Origin: Spirochaetaceae bacterium
Lineage (GTDB): Bacteria; Spirochaetota; Spirochaetia; Spirochaetales_E; Spirochaetaceae_B
DNA: 16,089 nucleotides
Assembly (NCBI GenBank): GCA_003249275.1
Contig: QKJO01000131.1
Coordinates: 1 to 16,089, forward strand
Direction of reading: 5' to 3'
The number at the start of each line of letters is the position of its first letter. Positions within the stretch are counted from its first letter, which is position 1. Shown in pieces: positions 5,890 to 14,172 of this stretch. Under the pieces are notes generated by a model. The model was given only the letters and a program-made list of their open reading frames with translations. It had not been told where the DNA came from and did not search any database. A program made the translations under genes and the position numbers.

Positions 5890-7395
5890 TTGACCCGCGA
5901 CGACCAAACCGCCCTGATCATCACGGATCTGACTCACCGGTTTCCGGAGAACGGGATCACAGCCTGCCGCGACATATCACTGAAGGTCAACCGCGGTGAA
6001 ATCCTGGCGTTTCTGGGCGAAAACGGTGCCGGGAAATCTACCCTGATGAACCTGCTCTCCGGGGCCATGGAACCGACATCGGGACTTGTTGCCGTTCCTA
6101 CGGGTTCGACAGCTCGGGACAGGCAGAATTATGTCGGGATGATTCACCAGAAACCGATTCTGGCCGCCAACCTGACGGTCCTCGAAAACATCATTCTCGA
6201 AAAATCAGGCATATTCTTTAATCCGGGGAAGCTGGAGCATGAGATCCGGTCGGTCCAGGAGTCGTATGAACTTCCTCTGGATTTAGGACTCAAAGCCATG
6301 GAACTGACGGCGCCCCAGATTCAGCGCGCCGAACTGATTAGGGCACTATGGAAAAAAAAGGAACTCATAATTCTTGATGAACCCACTGCCAGCCTCTCTG
6401 ATTCTCAGACGGATGAGCTGTTCCATCTCATGGAACGTCTGAAACGGGAGGGAAAGACAATCATCTTCATCACCCACAAGATCCATGAGGTCATGAAAAG
6501 CGCCGACAGAATCGCCGTCATCCGAAGAGGGAGTCTCATTGCCCTCAGAGAGAAGGCAGGATTCTCAGGATCGGAGATCTCCAGACTTATGATCGGTGAT
6601 GCGGATTATCAGGGGGAGAATTTTCATCCTGCACCCGCTGTGACGACCCAGGGCCGGCCTGTACTCAGACTTGAAAATATCGATGTTGAGGAGCTGGGCA
6701 CAAAACGGCTCAAAGACATCAGCCTTTGCCTCCATTCCGGACAGATTCTGGGAATCAGCGGCATCAGAGAAAACGGGCTGTCCCACCTGGAAGATCTACT
6801 GACCGGCATGATTCAGCCGTCTGGAGGCGGGATCTACATCAATGAAAAAAACAGAATGCCCCTCACCCCTTTCAGACTCAGACGCTGGGGTGTCTCCTAT
6901 ATACCCGCCGACAGGCTCAGCCGGGGCGCCGCCGGGGACTCCACCCTGGCGGAGAATCTTTCCGTACTGAACAGAGATCTCTCAGGGGGGTTCAGCAGCT
7001 ACAGCAAGAAAATCCTCCGGTGGGCAGGAGAGTATATCCGGAGCCACAGGATCGCCGGCAAACCGGAGCAGAAAGTGAAAACCCTGTCGGGTGGTAATAT
7101 CCAGAAGATGATCGTCGCCAGGGAACTGGGAGCTGCTCCCCGTCTCCTGCTTGTGTCCGAACCAAGCTGGGGCCTGGACTTTAAAAGCAGGGAGATTCTT
7201 CACCGCCAGCTTCTTGATGCAAGAGCCGAAGGAACCGCCGTCCTCCTTTTGACTACGGACCTGGATGAGATGCTGGCCCTGAGCGACAGAGCCTTTGTCC
7301 TGACAGAGGGCTCGCTGACCGAGATAGGCAGAAACGACAAAGAGTGGAACAGGACTTTTGTGGGGGAGAAAATGACGGGAGCCGACAGAGTATGA
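5890..7395 (+). CDS. ABC transporter ATPase with two nucleotide-binding domains (YufO/RfuB type)
   Basis: A 501-residue cytoplasmic ATPase with fused NBDs, as in nucleoside, sugar and riboflavin importers of the BMP/Rbs class. NBD1 has Walker A GENGAGKST (43-51), Q-loop Gln87, Walker B LIILDEP (159-165) and switch His196. Its signature is degenerate, LTAPQIQ (139-145) instead of an LSxGxQQ. NBD2 has a degenerate Walker A (GISGIRENGLSHL, 288-300), a canonical signature LSGGNIQ (399-405) and Walker B LLLVSEP (419-425), with no switch His. Both defects fall in the same composite site. The TTG start is backed by GAGGAG. The gene begins 41 bp after the lipoprotein gene, and its stop overlaps the next start (ATGA at 7392-7395). 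Confidence 0.93.
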   Translation: MTRDDQTALIITDLTHRFPENGITACRDISLKVNRGEILAFLGENGAGKSTLMNLLSGAMEPTSGLVAVPTGSTARDRQNYVGMIHQKPILAANLTVLENIILEKSGIFFNPGKLEHEIRSVQESYELPLDLGLKAMELTAPQIQRAELIRALWKKKELIILDEPTASLSDSQTDELFHLMERLKREGKTIIFITHKIHEVMKSADRIAVIRRGSLIALREKAGFSGSEISRLMIGDADYQGENFHPAPAVTTQGRPVLRLENIDVEELGTKRLKDISLCLHSGQILGISGIRENGLSHLEDLLTGMIQPSGGGIYINEKNRMPLTPFRLRRWGVSYIPADRLSRGAAGDSTLAENLSVLNRDLSGGFSSYSKKILRWAGEYIRSHRIAGKPEQKVKTLSGGNIQKMIVARELGAAPRLLLVSEPSWGLDFKSREILHRQLLDARAEGTAVLLLTTDLDEMLALSDRAFVLTEGSLTEIGRNDKEWNRTFVGEKMTGADRV

Positions 7396-8423
7396 AGATG
7401 CCTCTTCCACTGAAAAGACTGAAATTCCCCGCCAGCATTCCCGTCCTGGCTCTCTGCCTTTTATCGGCAGGGATTGTGATCCTGCTTTTCAGCGGCACAC
7501 CGCTGGAGACACTGTACTACTTTCTTCCGGCCGTTCTGACAAATCCCCTCTATCTGGGGGAGATGCTGAATACGGTCGTTCTTCTCAGCCTGACGGGTCT
7601 GGGCATCATCGTGGCCTTCAGCGCCGGATCTTTCAATCTGGGGGGAGAAGGACAGCTCTATGCGGGAGCTCTCAGCGCCGTTCTGGCAGCCCGGTTCATG
7701 CCCGGACTGCCGGGTTTTCCGGGAATACTGATCCTCCTGGTCTGCGGAACCGCAGGTGGTGCCCTGATGGCACTGATATCGGGGCTGATGAAGAGCCTCT
7801 GGAAGGTGGACGACCTCATCAGCACCTTTCTGCTGTCGGCAGGGGTCATCAAGGTGATCGACTATCTGATCTCCGGACCCTTAAGCGATCCCCAGAGTTA
7901 TCTCATGACCACGGCACCCCTCCCTGACAAGTTCAGAATCGCCTCCCTCCTGCCGCCCAGCCCCTTCAATATGAGCGTTCTGATTCCCCTCTTTCTTCTG
8001 CCGGTCTTTCATTACTATATGAACCATACCCGTTCGGGTTATGAACTGCAGATGACGGGCAGCAACAGCGATTTTGCCCGCTTCGGAGGACTGAATACAG
8101 GGCTCTATGAATCGATCCCCCTGACCGTGAGCGGAGCTCTCCACGGACTGACAGGTGCTCTGGTGCTGACGGGAACCTATTTTGCAGGAATACAGGGTCT
8201 CACATCCGGCCTGGGATGGAACGGAATTGCCGTAGCCCTGATCGCGGGCAGAAAGATCAGCGGTCTCCTGCCGGCGGCCCTGTTCTTTTCCTGGATCACC
8301 CAGGGGGCGAAAGTCGCCGTTCTCCATTCCGATCTATCCCTCGAGCTGGGTGCGATCATCCAGGGCGTTCTCTTCCTCCTCATCTCCTCGGAACTGCTGA
8401 GACGAAAATGGAGGCGGTTATGA
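7392..8423 (+). CDS. ABC transporter permease 1 (YufP/RfuC type)
   Basis: A 343-residue inner-membrane permease of the BPD_transp_2 family with about nine to ten hydrophobic segments. The conserved loop AFSAGSFNLGGEGQLYAGA and the later GLGWNGIAVALIAG are typical. The frame is open 16 codons further upstream inside the ATPase gene, but the ATG at 7392 is preferred because it overlaps the ATPase stop as ATGA, implying translational coupling, and leads straight into a short basic N-terminus (MKMPLPLKRLK) before the first membrane segment. It forms the transmembrane pore together with the next permease. Confidence 0.92.
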   Translation: MKMPLPLKRLKFPASIPVLALCLLSAGIVILLFSGTPLETLYYFLPAVLTNPLYLGEMLNTVVLLSLTGLGIIVAFSAGSFNLGGEGQLYAGALSAVLAARFMPGLPGFPGILILLVCGTAGGALMALISGLMKSLWKVDDLISTFLLSAGVIKVIDYLISGPLSDPQSYLMTTAPLPDKFRIASLLPPSPFNMSVLIPLFLLPVFHYYMNHTRSGYELQMTGSNSDFARFGGLNTGLYESIPLTVSGALHGLTGALVLTGTYFAGIQGLTSGLGWNGIAVALIAGRKISGLLPAALFFSWITQGAKVAVLHSDLSLELGAIIQGVLFLLISSELLRRKWRRL

Positions 8424-9256
8424 TCATGAGCATTCTGGGCAGCTCGGTCCCACTGATCCTGGCCGCGCTGGGCGGACTGTTAACGGAGAGGGCGGGGATT
8501 CTGAACATCGCCCTGGAAGGCATGATCCTGGGAGGTTCTTTTACAGCCCTCCTGGTGTACTACATGACCGGAAGCACGGTCCTCGGAATTCTGGCGGCCC
8601 TGGCTGCCGGTGCCTTCATTGCCTATCTGTTCAATCTGAGCACTTTTACACTCAGGGGAAACCCCTTTATAAGCGGCCTGGGCATCAATATCCTGGTCCC
8701 CGCTATCATTGCGTCCCTGACGGAAAGCCTTTTCGGCAACCAGGGAATCATTCGCCCTGCGGAAGCCCCCCGCCTTGCCCAGCCGGGAGGAGTGGGAATC
8801 TTCATCTGGATTACCACCGGAACGATTATACTGCTGCTGATCCTGTTCTACAGAACCAGACAGGGTCTGATGATCCGGTCCTGCGGTGACCACCCCGAGC
8901 TTCTGATCAGCAGGGGAGTCAACCCCCTCAGGATCAGAAAGATCACCGTACTCCTTTCAGGCATCCTCTCGGCGGCGGCAGGAGCGGCTCTCTCGCTCCG
9001 GTTGGGCGTGTTTGTCCCCGGCATGTCCGCCGGCAAGGGCTGGATTGCCCTTGTAGCCATCTATCTCGGCTACAGGAAGATCCCCGGAATCACTCTGGCC
9101 TGTCTCTTTTTCGCCCTGGCCGAATGGGGTGCCAACAGGGCCCAGGGTTCCATGGGCATACCTCCGGGACTGATTCTGAGCTTCCCCTACTTCCTGACTC
9201 TGACAGGCCTCCTGCTCTTCTCGATCAGAAAAAAAAGACAGATCAGAAGCAGATGA
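8420..9256 (+). CDS. ABC transporter permease 2 (YufQ/RfuD type)
   Basis: A 278-residue permease, the partner of the preceding one. Near its start LTERAGILNIALEGMILGG (about residues 20-38) is the hallmark of the family, and MSAGKGWIALVAIYLG further on is the second conserved block. The start at 8420 is chosen from several in-frame ATGs because GGAGG lies 5 nt upstream and ATG overlaps the previous stop as ATGA (8420-8423). ATG at 8408 or 8426 remain possible. It is slightly shorter than many homologues (about 300 aa). A run of seven T follows the stop (9257-9263), but no stem precedes it, so no terminator is called. Confidence 0.92.
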   Translation: MIMSILGSSVPLILAALGGLLTERAGILNIALEGMILGGSFTALLVYYMTGSTVLGILAALAAGAFIAYLFNLSTFTLRGNPFISGLGINILVPAIIASLTESLFGNQGIIRPAEAPRLAQPGGVGIFIWITTGTIILLLILFYRTRQGLMIRSCGDHPELLISRGVNPLRIRKITVLLSGILSAAAGAALSLRLGVFVPGMSAGKGWIALVAIYLGYRKIPGITLACLFFALAEWGANRAQGSMGIPPGLILSFPYFLTLTGLLLFSIRKKRQIRSR

Positions 9257-9440
9257 TTTTTTTATGATATTCCGGTTAGAAAAGGGTTATTTTCATTTAT
9301 TTTGTATTGCAACGACACTCGACACCCTATTAAACTGGGGATGGTAGACTATCATGGATAAGTCTGCCCTTCCGCAATCGTGTAAAAAGAAGAACAACTT
9401 GCGTTTTTTACAATTAATAAAACAGGAGAAAACATAAAAC
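9257..9440 (+). other. 184-bp intergenic region with inverted repeats before the Na/Pi gene
   Basis: No gene is seen here. CGACAC is repeated one base apart (9313-9325), followed by TATTAA (9328-9333), which with TTGCAA (9307-9312, only 15 nt away) makes a poor promoter guess. ATGGTAG-A-CTATCAT (9341-9355, one mismatch) is operator-like and would lie near the start of transcription. Further on, TGTAAAAA (9381-9388) and TTTTTACA (9405-9412) form an inverted repeat around 16 nt. AGGAG (9424-9428) is 12 nt before the ATG at 9441, rather far. The regulator is unknown. Confidence 0.3.
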
Positions 9441-11090
9441 ATGACGATAGTCTTGAGCATTTTAGAAATTATCGGAGCTCTGGGAGTCTTCCTCTTCGGA
9501 ATGAAAGTGATGAGCGACGGTATCCAGAAGGCTGCCGGTGAGGGACTGCAGAGCGTTCTGAACCATATAACGGCCAACAGATTCGTTGCCGTTATCACAG
9601 GATTCCTGATCACTGCCATCGTACAGTCCTCGTCGGCGACTACCGTAATGGTTGTCAGCTTTGTCAACGCCGGACTGCTGACCCTGACTCAGTCCATCGG
9701 CATCATCATGGGTGCCAATATCGGAACCACCGTAACGGGATGGATCGTCTCCCTCCTGGGATTCAAATTCAAGATCAGCGCCATGGCCCTGCCGATCATC
9801 GGCCTGGGTCTCCCCCTCTATTTTTCGAAATCCTCGAAAAGACAGGACTGGGGTGAGTTTATGATCGGATTCGGTATCCTGTTCCTGGGTCTCTCCTTCC
9901 TCAAGGACTCCATGCCCAAACTGGACGCCCAGATGGTCACCTTTCTCTCTCCCTATACGGGAAGAGGAGCCCTGTCCATCCTCATCTTCATTCTGGCCGG
10001 TGCCCTGATCACGATCATCGTTCACTCCTCCAGTGCATCAATGGCCATCACTCTGACAATGGCATTCAACGGTCTCCTGCCCCTGGATGCGGCGGCCGCC
10101 ATGGTCATGGGTTCCAACATAGGAACGACCATCGACGCCTTCCTGGCTTCTATCGGGGCCAACGTCAATGCGAGACGGGCCGCCAGAGTCCATATTCTGT
10201 TCAACTGCGCCGGCGTCGTCGTCATTGCCATTTTCTTCAACCCCTTTATGTCACTTGTAAGAGCTATTGTCCCCGGAGACGACATCACACTGAATCTGGC
10301 GATGTTCCATACAATGTTCAACATCATCAATACGGTTCTTTTTATCGGCTTCGTCCCCCAGATCGCCAGACTGGTTGAAAAAATCGTTCCTGCGGGAGAA
10401 TCGGAGGTGGGTCTCGGCAAGTACAAACTGGCTTACATCGACTCCACTATTCAGAATATTCCCGAAATCAACATCATGACCGCCCAGAAAGAGGTCTCCC
10501 ATATGACCAAACTGGTGGAGGACATGTTCGAAATCTATACGGAAGTATTCAAGCATCCCGACAAGAAAATGGGTTCCAAGGTAAAAGAGATCCGTGAGAT
10601 GGAGGACTACAGCGACCAGATGCAGGAAGAGATTACAAAATTTCTGATTGCCTGTTCCGGAGAAAGTCTGAATGAGCACGGACGGAACAATGTCAGCGCC
10701 ATGATGAGGATCGTCAACGAGCTGGAGAGCATTGCCGACAGCTGTTATGACCTGATCCTCCTTTCGGAAAGAAGGTTCAAGAAGGACATCCCCCTCCATT
10801 CGAATGCGATCAAAGAGCTTGTCCCCTTTATGACTCTGGTTCAGAAATTCCTCTATTTCATCAAATCCAGAATCAACGAACACATGGACAAGGAAACCCT
10901 GAAAGAGGCCTATGACATGGAAAACAAAATTGAATCCATCAAAAAGAGCCTGAAACGGGAAGTCAGAAAAAATCTTAAGAGCGGAGCAGATGTCAAGGGA
11001 GAATTGCTGTATCTTGATATTGTCCGGAATATCGAAAGAATCGGAGATTACTGTCTGAATATTGCTCAGGCACTGCGGATGTACAACTGA
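9441..11090 (+). CDS. Na/Pi cotransporter family protein with PhoU-like C-terminus
   Basis: A 549-residue membrane protein of the NptA/YjbB type. The membrane part contains the inverted duplication that defines the family: AIVQSSSATTVM (59-70) with GANIGTTVTGW (91-101), and IIVHSSSASMAI (192-203) with GSNIGTTIDAF (224-234). After about residue 340 comes a soluble, charged, helical PhoU-like domain (MTKLVEDMFEIYTEVF, MRIVNELESIADSCYDLILL, IVRNIERIGDYCLNIAQAL). Family members move phosphate with sodium, and some bacterial ones export phosphate; direction here is not known. The second QSSS is HSSS, a common variation. The start at 9441 has AGGAG at an unusually long 12 nt, but no better start is present. 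Confidence 0.92.
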   Translation: MTIVLSILEIIGALGVFLFGMKVMSDGIQKAAGEGLQSVLNHITANRFVAVITGFLITAIVQSSSATTVMVVSFVNAGLLTLTQSIGIIMGANIGTTVTGWIVSLLGFKFKISAMALPIIGLGLPLYFSKSSKRQDWGEFMIGFGILFLGLSFLKDSMPKLDAQMVTFLSPYTGRGALSILIFILAGALITIIVHSSSASMAITLTMAFNGLLPLDAAAAMVMGSNIGTTIDAFLASIGANVNARRAARVHILFNCAGVVVIAIFFNPFMSLVRAIVPGDDITLNLAMFHTMFNIINTVLFIGFVPQIARLVEKIVPAGESEVGLGKYKLAYIDSTIQNIPEINIMTAQKEVSHMTKLVEDMFEIYTEVFKHPDKKMGSKVKEIREMEDYSDQMQEEITKFLIACSGESLNEHGRNNVSAMMRIVNELESIADSCYDLILLSERRFKKDIPLHSNAIKELVPFMTLVQKFLYFIKSRINEHMDKETLKEAYDMENKIESIKKSLKREVRKNLKSGADVKGELLYLDIVRNIERIGDYCLNIAQALRMYN

Positions 11091-11126
11091 AAATGAGCCG
11101 GACTGCCTGACTGCAGGGGAGCAACC

Positions 11127-11477
11127 ATGCTTGTTGAAATTAAAAACGTGCGGCAGATTCCCGGTGAGGATATCCGCCGCTGGTTTGTGGATGAAAATAC
11201 GGACCTGATTGTCTGGTATGATCCGGCTGCGGAGATTATCTCCGGTTTTCAGCTTTGTTACGACAAGAAATCGGTGCAGCGCTGCCTGACCTGGCAGAAG
11301 AGCAGCTCCGCAGGGACATCCCTTCTCAGTGCAGACGGTCGGTACAGCAGAAACAGAGTCATCCGGCTCTTCGACACCATATCTGAAGAACTTCCGGAAG
11401 AGATATCGGCACTGGTCAGAGGAATTCTGACCGGTGATCTCCAGGGGAAGAAAAAATCAAATGAAATCAATTCTTAA
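11127..11477 (+). CDS. Small soluble protein of unknown function (116 aa)
   Basis: I cannot assign a function. The protein begins MLVEIKNVRQIPGEDIRRWF and has DLIVWYDPAAEIISGFQLCYDK at about 31-48, rich in aromatic residues, followed by a polar region with SRNRVIRLFDTISEELPEEISALVRGIL predicted helical. No signal peptide or membrane segment is seen, so it should be cytoplasmic. The RRWF...DLIVWYD...GFQLCYDK pattern reminds me of short conserved hypothetical proteins in several phyla, but I cannot name the family. The ATG has GGGGAG 6 nt upstream. It begins 36 bp after the Na/Pi gene and overlaps the start of the FecR-domain gene by 17 bp, which suggests coupled expression with that envelope protein. 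Confidence 0.75.
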   Translation: MLVEIKNVRQIPGEDIRRWFVDENTDLIVWYDPAAEIISGFQLCYDKKSVQRCLTWQKSSSAGTSLLSADGRYSRNRVIRLFDTISEELPEEISALVRGILTGDLQGKKKSNEINS

Positions 11478-12690
11478 ATCGGTCCTTCTCGTTGCCTCAG
11501 GGATTCTTATTTCCCTGGGTCTGCTTTACGGCTATTCTGTTCTCTTTAAAAATGCCGCCCTGCCCTCTTCGGTGGAATCGCTCCGGTTTGTTCCCATTGA
11601 ACCGGGAGATGCGGTCATATCTCATATCTCGGGAGAGGTTTATCTCATCAGGGAAGAGAAGATGATTGCACCCCGGCCGGGAGATGCGGTCAGGGAAGGA
11701 GATGTCATCAAGGTTGTTGACGACTCCTGGTGTCAGATCCAGATTGTCGGGAAAGCCACAATGAAGCTCCGCAGCAATACTCTTGTGAGGATTCAGAGGC
11801 TCCTGTCCAGCGGCAGGGACACCGATTTCAGAACAGAACTCCTGACGGGGTCCATGATCTACAAGGTGGATCGGCTGGAAGCCACGGACAACCTGGAAGT
11901 GGTGGCTCAGGAGAGGATATTCAAGGTCGAGGGAACAGAGTTCTTCATCGAAGCCTTCGCCGGCGGCAGCCGGGTGGCCGTCACGGATGGTAAAGTGGCG
12001 GTTCTGGACCGGACTGATCCACAGGATGAGAAACTGATTGCCTCCGTCACACCCGGAAACTCACTGGATCTCAAGGAGCAGAAAGAGGGAACCATTTCCG
12101 GAACCCGTCCGATCAGCTCTGAAGAAGAGGGTATTATCCTGAATGAAGGTCCCTTTGAACTGAACAGGGTGAAAGAAGAACTGATTTATCTTGAGATCAC
12201 GACGGTTCCCCGGGGGGCTGATCTTTATATAAACGGAAGACTGGCGGGCAAAAATGCTCTAGACGGACTCTACCCGGGAGCCGAGACTCTGCAGATTACG
12301 GCCCGGAAACGGGGGTACAGGGACAGCCGCCTGGATATCAAACCCGGAGACCTGACCGATCCCGTTATCATCCTCAGCCTGACACCCCTCAGCCTTGAAG
12401 AGAGCCTGCAGTCGGAACAGGAGGGCGGCTGGCCCCTGTCCGCAGCCGGCCTGAAAGCCGATTTCGAGAGGGAGAAACAGAACCTGATCGACGGATTCAG
12501 CAGCAGGATTGAAGAAAATCAGCAGACCATCAACTCTCTGAACAGCCGCAGCATGGGGCTGGAAGACAGCATCAGGAAGCTGGAGAAGTCGAATACGCAG
12601 CTTGAAAAAGAGCTTAAGCAGAGTCAGGAAGATCAGAAAAAACTCAGAGAACTCCTGATCCAGATCCAGGAACTCTCCGGACAGTCCTGA
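11461..12690 (+). CDS. Membrane-anchored FecR-domain/PEGA-domain protein with C-terminal coiled coil
   Basis: A 409-residue envelope protein. Residues 8-29 form an uncleaved-looking signal anchor. A FecR-like domain follows (about 48-184: GDAVISHISGEVYLI, REGDVIKVVDDSW, LRSNTLVRIQ, FKVEGTEFFIEAFAGGSRVAVTDGKVAVL). A PEGA-type domain is at about 240-308 (YLEITTVPRGADLYINGRLAGK, LQITARKRGYRDSRLDI). Residues 330-405 are a long charged coiled coil. No sigma factor or TonB receptor lies nearby, so this is not a classical iron-signalling FecR; a structural or peptidoglycan-linked role is inferred. The ATG at 11461 follows AGGGGAAG and is preferred over a GTG nine codons upstream because it gives a clean N-terminus. 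Confidence 0.85.
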   Translation: MKSILKSVLLVASGILISLGLLYGYSVLFKNAALPSSVESLRFVPIEPGDAVISHISGEVYLIREEKMIAPRPGDAVREGDVIKVVDDSWCQIQIVGKATMKLRSNTLVRIQRLLSSGRDTDFRTELLTGSMIYKVDRLEATDNLEVVAQERIFKVEGTEFFIEAFAGGSRVAVTDGKVAVLDRTDPQDEKLIASVTPGNSLDLKEQKEGTISGTRPISSEEEGIILNEGPFELNRVKEELIYLEITTVPRGADLYINGRLAGKNALDGLYPGAETLQITARKRGYRDSRLDIKPGDLTDPVIILSLTPLSLEESLQSEQEGGWPLSAAGLKADFEREKQNLIDGFSSRIEENQQTINSLNSRSMGLEDSIRKLEKSNTQLEKELKQSQEDQKKLRELLIQIQELSGQS

Positions 12691-12706
12691 TCCTCAAACG
12701 AGGATC
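12689..12706. terminator. Shared hairpin between convergent genes
   Basis: GATCCTC-AAAC-GAGGATC is a perfect 7-bp stem with a 4-nt loop. It overlaps the stop codon of the FecR-domain gene and ends 5 bp before the argH stop on the other strand. The 21-bp gap between these convergent genes has no T tract, so it may act as a bidirectional end structure rather than a classical intrinsic terminator. Confidence 0.4.
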
Positions 12707-12711
12707 GGCAA

Positions 12712-14082
12712 TCAGCGGACCAGCAGGTCTACCCGACATCCCATCAGGGAGGTCAGAGCTTCCTCTATTTTTCCTGCTCTCTTATCAGCCAGATCCATCA
12801 GTACCGACAGCCTTTCCGAGGTTTTGCCGAGACAGAGATTTCCGCTGGTTCCCGTATAGGTCCTGGACTTGATGGAATCATCGGGATTCTGATCCTCCAG
12901 CTTCTCAAGATGAAGCCCCACCTCTTTATAGGCATCACGGAAACTCATGCCCGAGGCAACAAGATCCAGAGCCGCATCGGTGGCATAGATATCCCGGGAG
13001 AATCCCTTCTTCAGATTTTCGGGATTCACTACCAGTTCACGGAATGTAAGGGTCATCATTTTCAACGAGATGGAGGTGATGTCGCAGCCCTTGAGAAAGG
13101 GTTCCTTGGTCTCCTGAAAGTCGCGGTTATAGCCCGACGGCAGGGAACGGAGGATATTTCTGATCTGGGTACCGCAGGCGCTGACCGTGCCCGCCTTGGC
13201 TCTCATCAGTTCCAGTCCGTCGGGATTCTTCTTCTGAGGCATGATGCTTGATCCTGTACAAAGCTGGGCCGGCAGGCTGAAGTAACCGAATTCGGGAAGG
13301 GAGAAGAGGATCAGATCCTGTGCCATCTTGCTCAGAGTCAGGGTGATCTGGTCCAGAATGTCCAGAACCATGAGCTCCATTTTACCCCTGCTGTTGTTCA
13401 CATACACAACGTTGTTCTGAACGCTGGAGAATCCCATAAGCTCCGTAGTCATCTCCCTGTTGAGAGGGAGGGGAACGCCGTATCCCGCTGCGGCGCCCAG
13501 GGGGTTCTGATCCAGGATCTCCCAGGCGGCGGTCAGAAGGCGGACTGAATCGGTAAGATCTTCGGCGAATCCGGCGGCCCAGAGACCTACGGAAGAGGGC
13601 ATGGCGATCTGCATATGAGTCCGGCCGGGCATGGGGACGGAAGCATGTTTTTCCGCCAGATCCAGGATGGCCCGGATCAGCTCTCCCGACTCTTTGATCA
13701 GTCCCAGAACCTTTGAGCGGGCGTATACCCTGACGGCGGTGACAACCTGATCGTTCCGGCTTCTGCCGGTATGTATTTTTTTTCCTGCCTCACCGGCCAG
13801 TTCCACCAGACGGTTTTCAATGGCCGTATGGCCGTCCTCATCGGAGCGTCTGATCTCGAATCTGCCTTCCCCGTGTTCGGAAAGGATAACCTTCAATCCT
13901 TCTTTGAGAGAGGCCAGTTCATCGGCTGTGAGAATATTGATGGACCGGAGCATGGAGGCATGGGCCAGACTGGCAACGCAGTCGGAGGGGATCAGTTTCT
14001 GATCCAGGATATAGTCGATGCCGACGGTGAACTCTTCTATCAGTTCATTCAGATCGTAGTTTTTGGCCCATAACTTGCTCAT
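12712..14082 (-). CDS. argH: Argininosuccinate lyase
   Basis: This 456-residue enzyme of the fumarase/aspartase superfamily splits argininosuccinate into arginine and fumarate, the last step of arginine synthesis. Signature regions are present: RRSDEDGHTAIENRL (78-92), KIHTGRSRNDQVVT (102-115), GRTHMQIAMPSSVG (153-166, with catalytic His156), LGAAAGYGVPLPLNR (195-209) and the superfamily signature GSSIMPQKKNPDG (277-289) carrying the catalytic Ser loop. Length is normal and no key residue is missing. The ATG at 14082 has AGGAG 6 nt upstream. No other arg gene is in the window, so argH stands alone here between an envelope gene and a surface-protein gene. Confidence 0.97.
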   Translation of the reverse strand: MSKLWAKNYDLNELIEEFTVGIDYILDQKLIPSDCVASLAHASMLRSINILTADELASLKEGLKVILSEHGEGRFEIRRSDEDGHTAIENRLVELAGEAGKKIHTGRSRNDQVVTAVRVYARSKVLGLIKESGELIRAILDLAEKHASVPMPGRTHMQIAMPSSVGLWAAGFAEDLTDSVRLLTAAWEILDQNPLGAAAGYGVPLPLNREMTTELMGFSSVQNNVVYVNNSRGKMELMVLDILDQITLTLSKMAQDLILFSLPEFGYFSLPAQLCTGSSIMPQKKNPDGLELMRAKAGTVSACGTQIRNILRSLPSGYNRDFQETKEPFLKGCDITSISLKMMTLTFRELVVNPENLKKGFSRDIYATDAALDLVASGMSFRDAYKEVGLHLEKLEDQNPDDSIKSRTYTGTSGNLCLGKTSERLSVLMDLADKRAGKIEEALTSLMGCRVDLLVR

Positions 14083-14110
14083 AAGTTGCTCCTGAGGGGG
14101 AAAATTGAAG

Positions 14111-14116
14111 ATTATA
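14111..14116 (-). promoter_or_regulatory. Putative -10 element of argH
   Basis: A perfect TATAAT on the minus strand lies about 29 bp before the argH ATG. No convincing -35 hexamer is seen 16-18 nt upstream, so the promoter is either activator-dependent or a guess. Confidence 0.35.
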
Positions 14117-14136
14117 GTAACACAAAGGGTAAGGAA

Positions 14137-14164
14137 CCGGAAGAGGAGCTACGGTCTCTCCCGG
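14137..14164 (-). terminator. Imperfect hairpin after the beta-helix gene
   Basis: CCGGAAGAG and CTCTCCCGG can form a 9-position stem with one mismatch around a loop of about 10 nt, starting 9 bp beyond the stop of the surface-protein gene. No T tract follows in the minus direction, so intrinsic termination is doubtful. It could insulate argH from transcription of the upstream gene. Confidence 0.25.
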
Positions 14165-14172
14165 CATGGGAA

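Noticed and set aside
6352..6359. A8 runs in coding regions (also about 5091-5098, 9229-9236 and in prs) as phase-variation sites
   Set aside because: Such A runs are frequent Lys codon stretches in housekeeping genes here, so they carry no specific signal.
7344..7391. Upstream extension of permease 1 inside the ATPase gene
   Set aside because: The extension is polar, unlike the family N-terminus, and the ATGA overlap at 7392 gives a standard coupled start.
9257..9263. T7 tract right after permease 2 as an intrinsic terminator
   Set aside because: Only about 5 bp of pairing can be drawn upstream (CTTCT with AGAAG) and it is far from the tract; no GC-rich stem precedes it.
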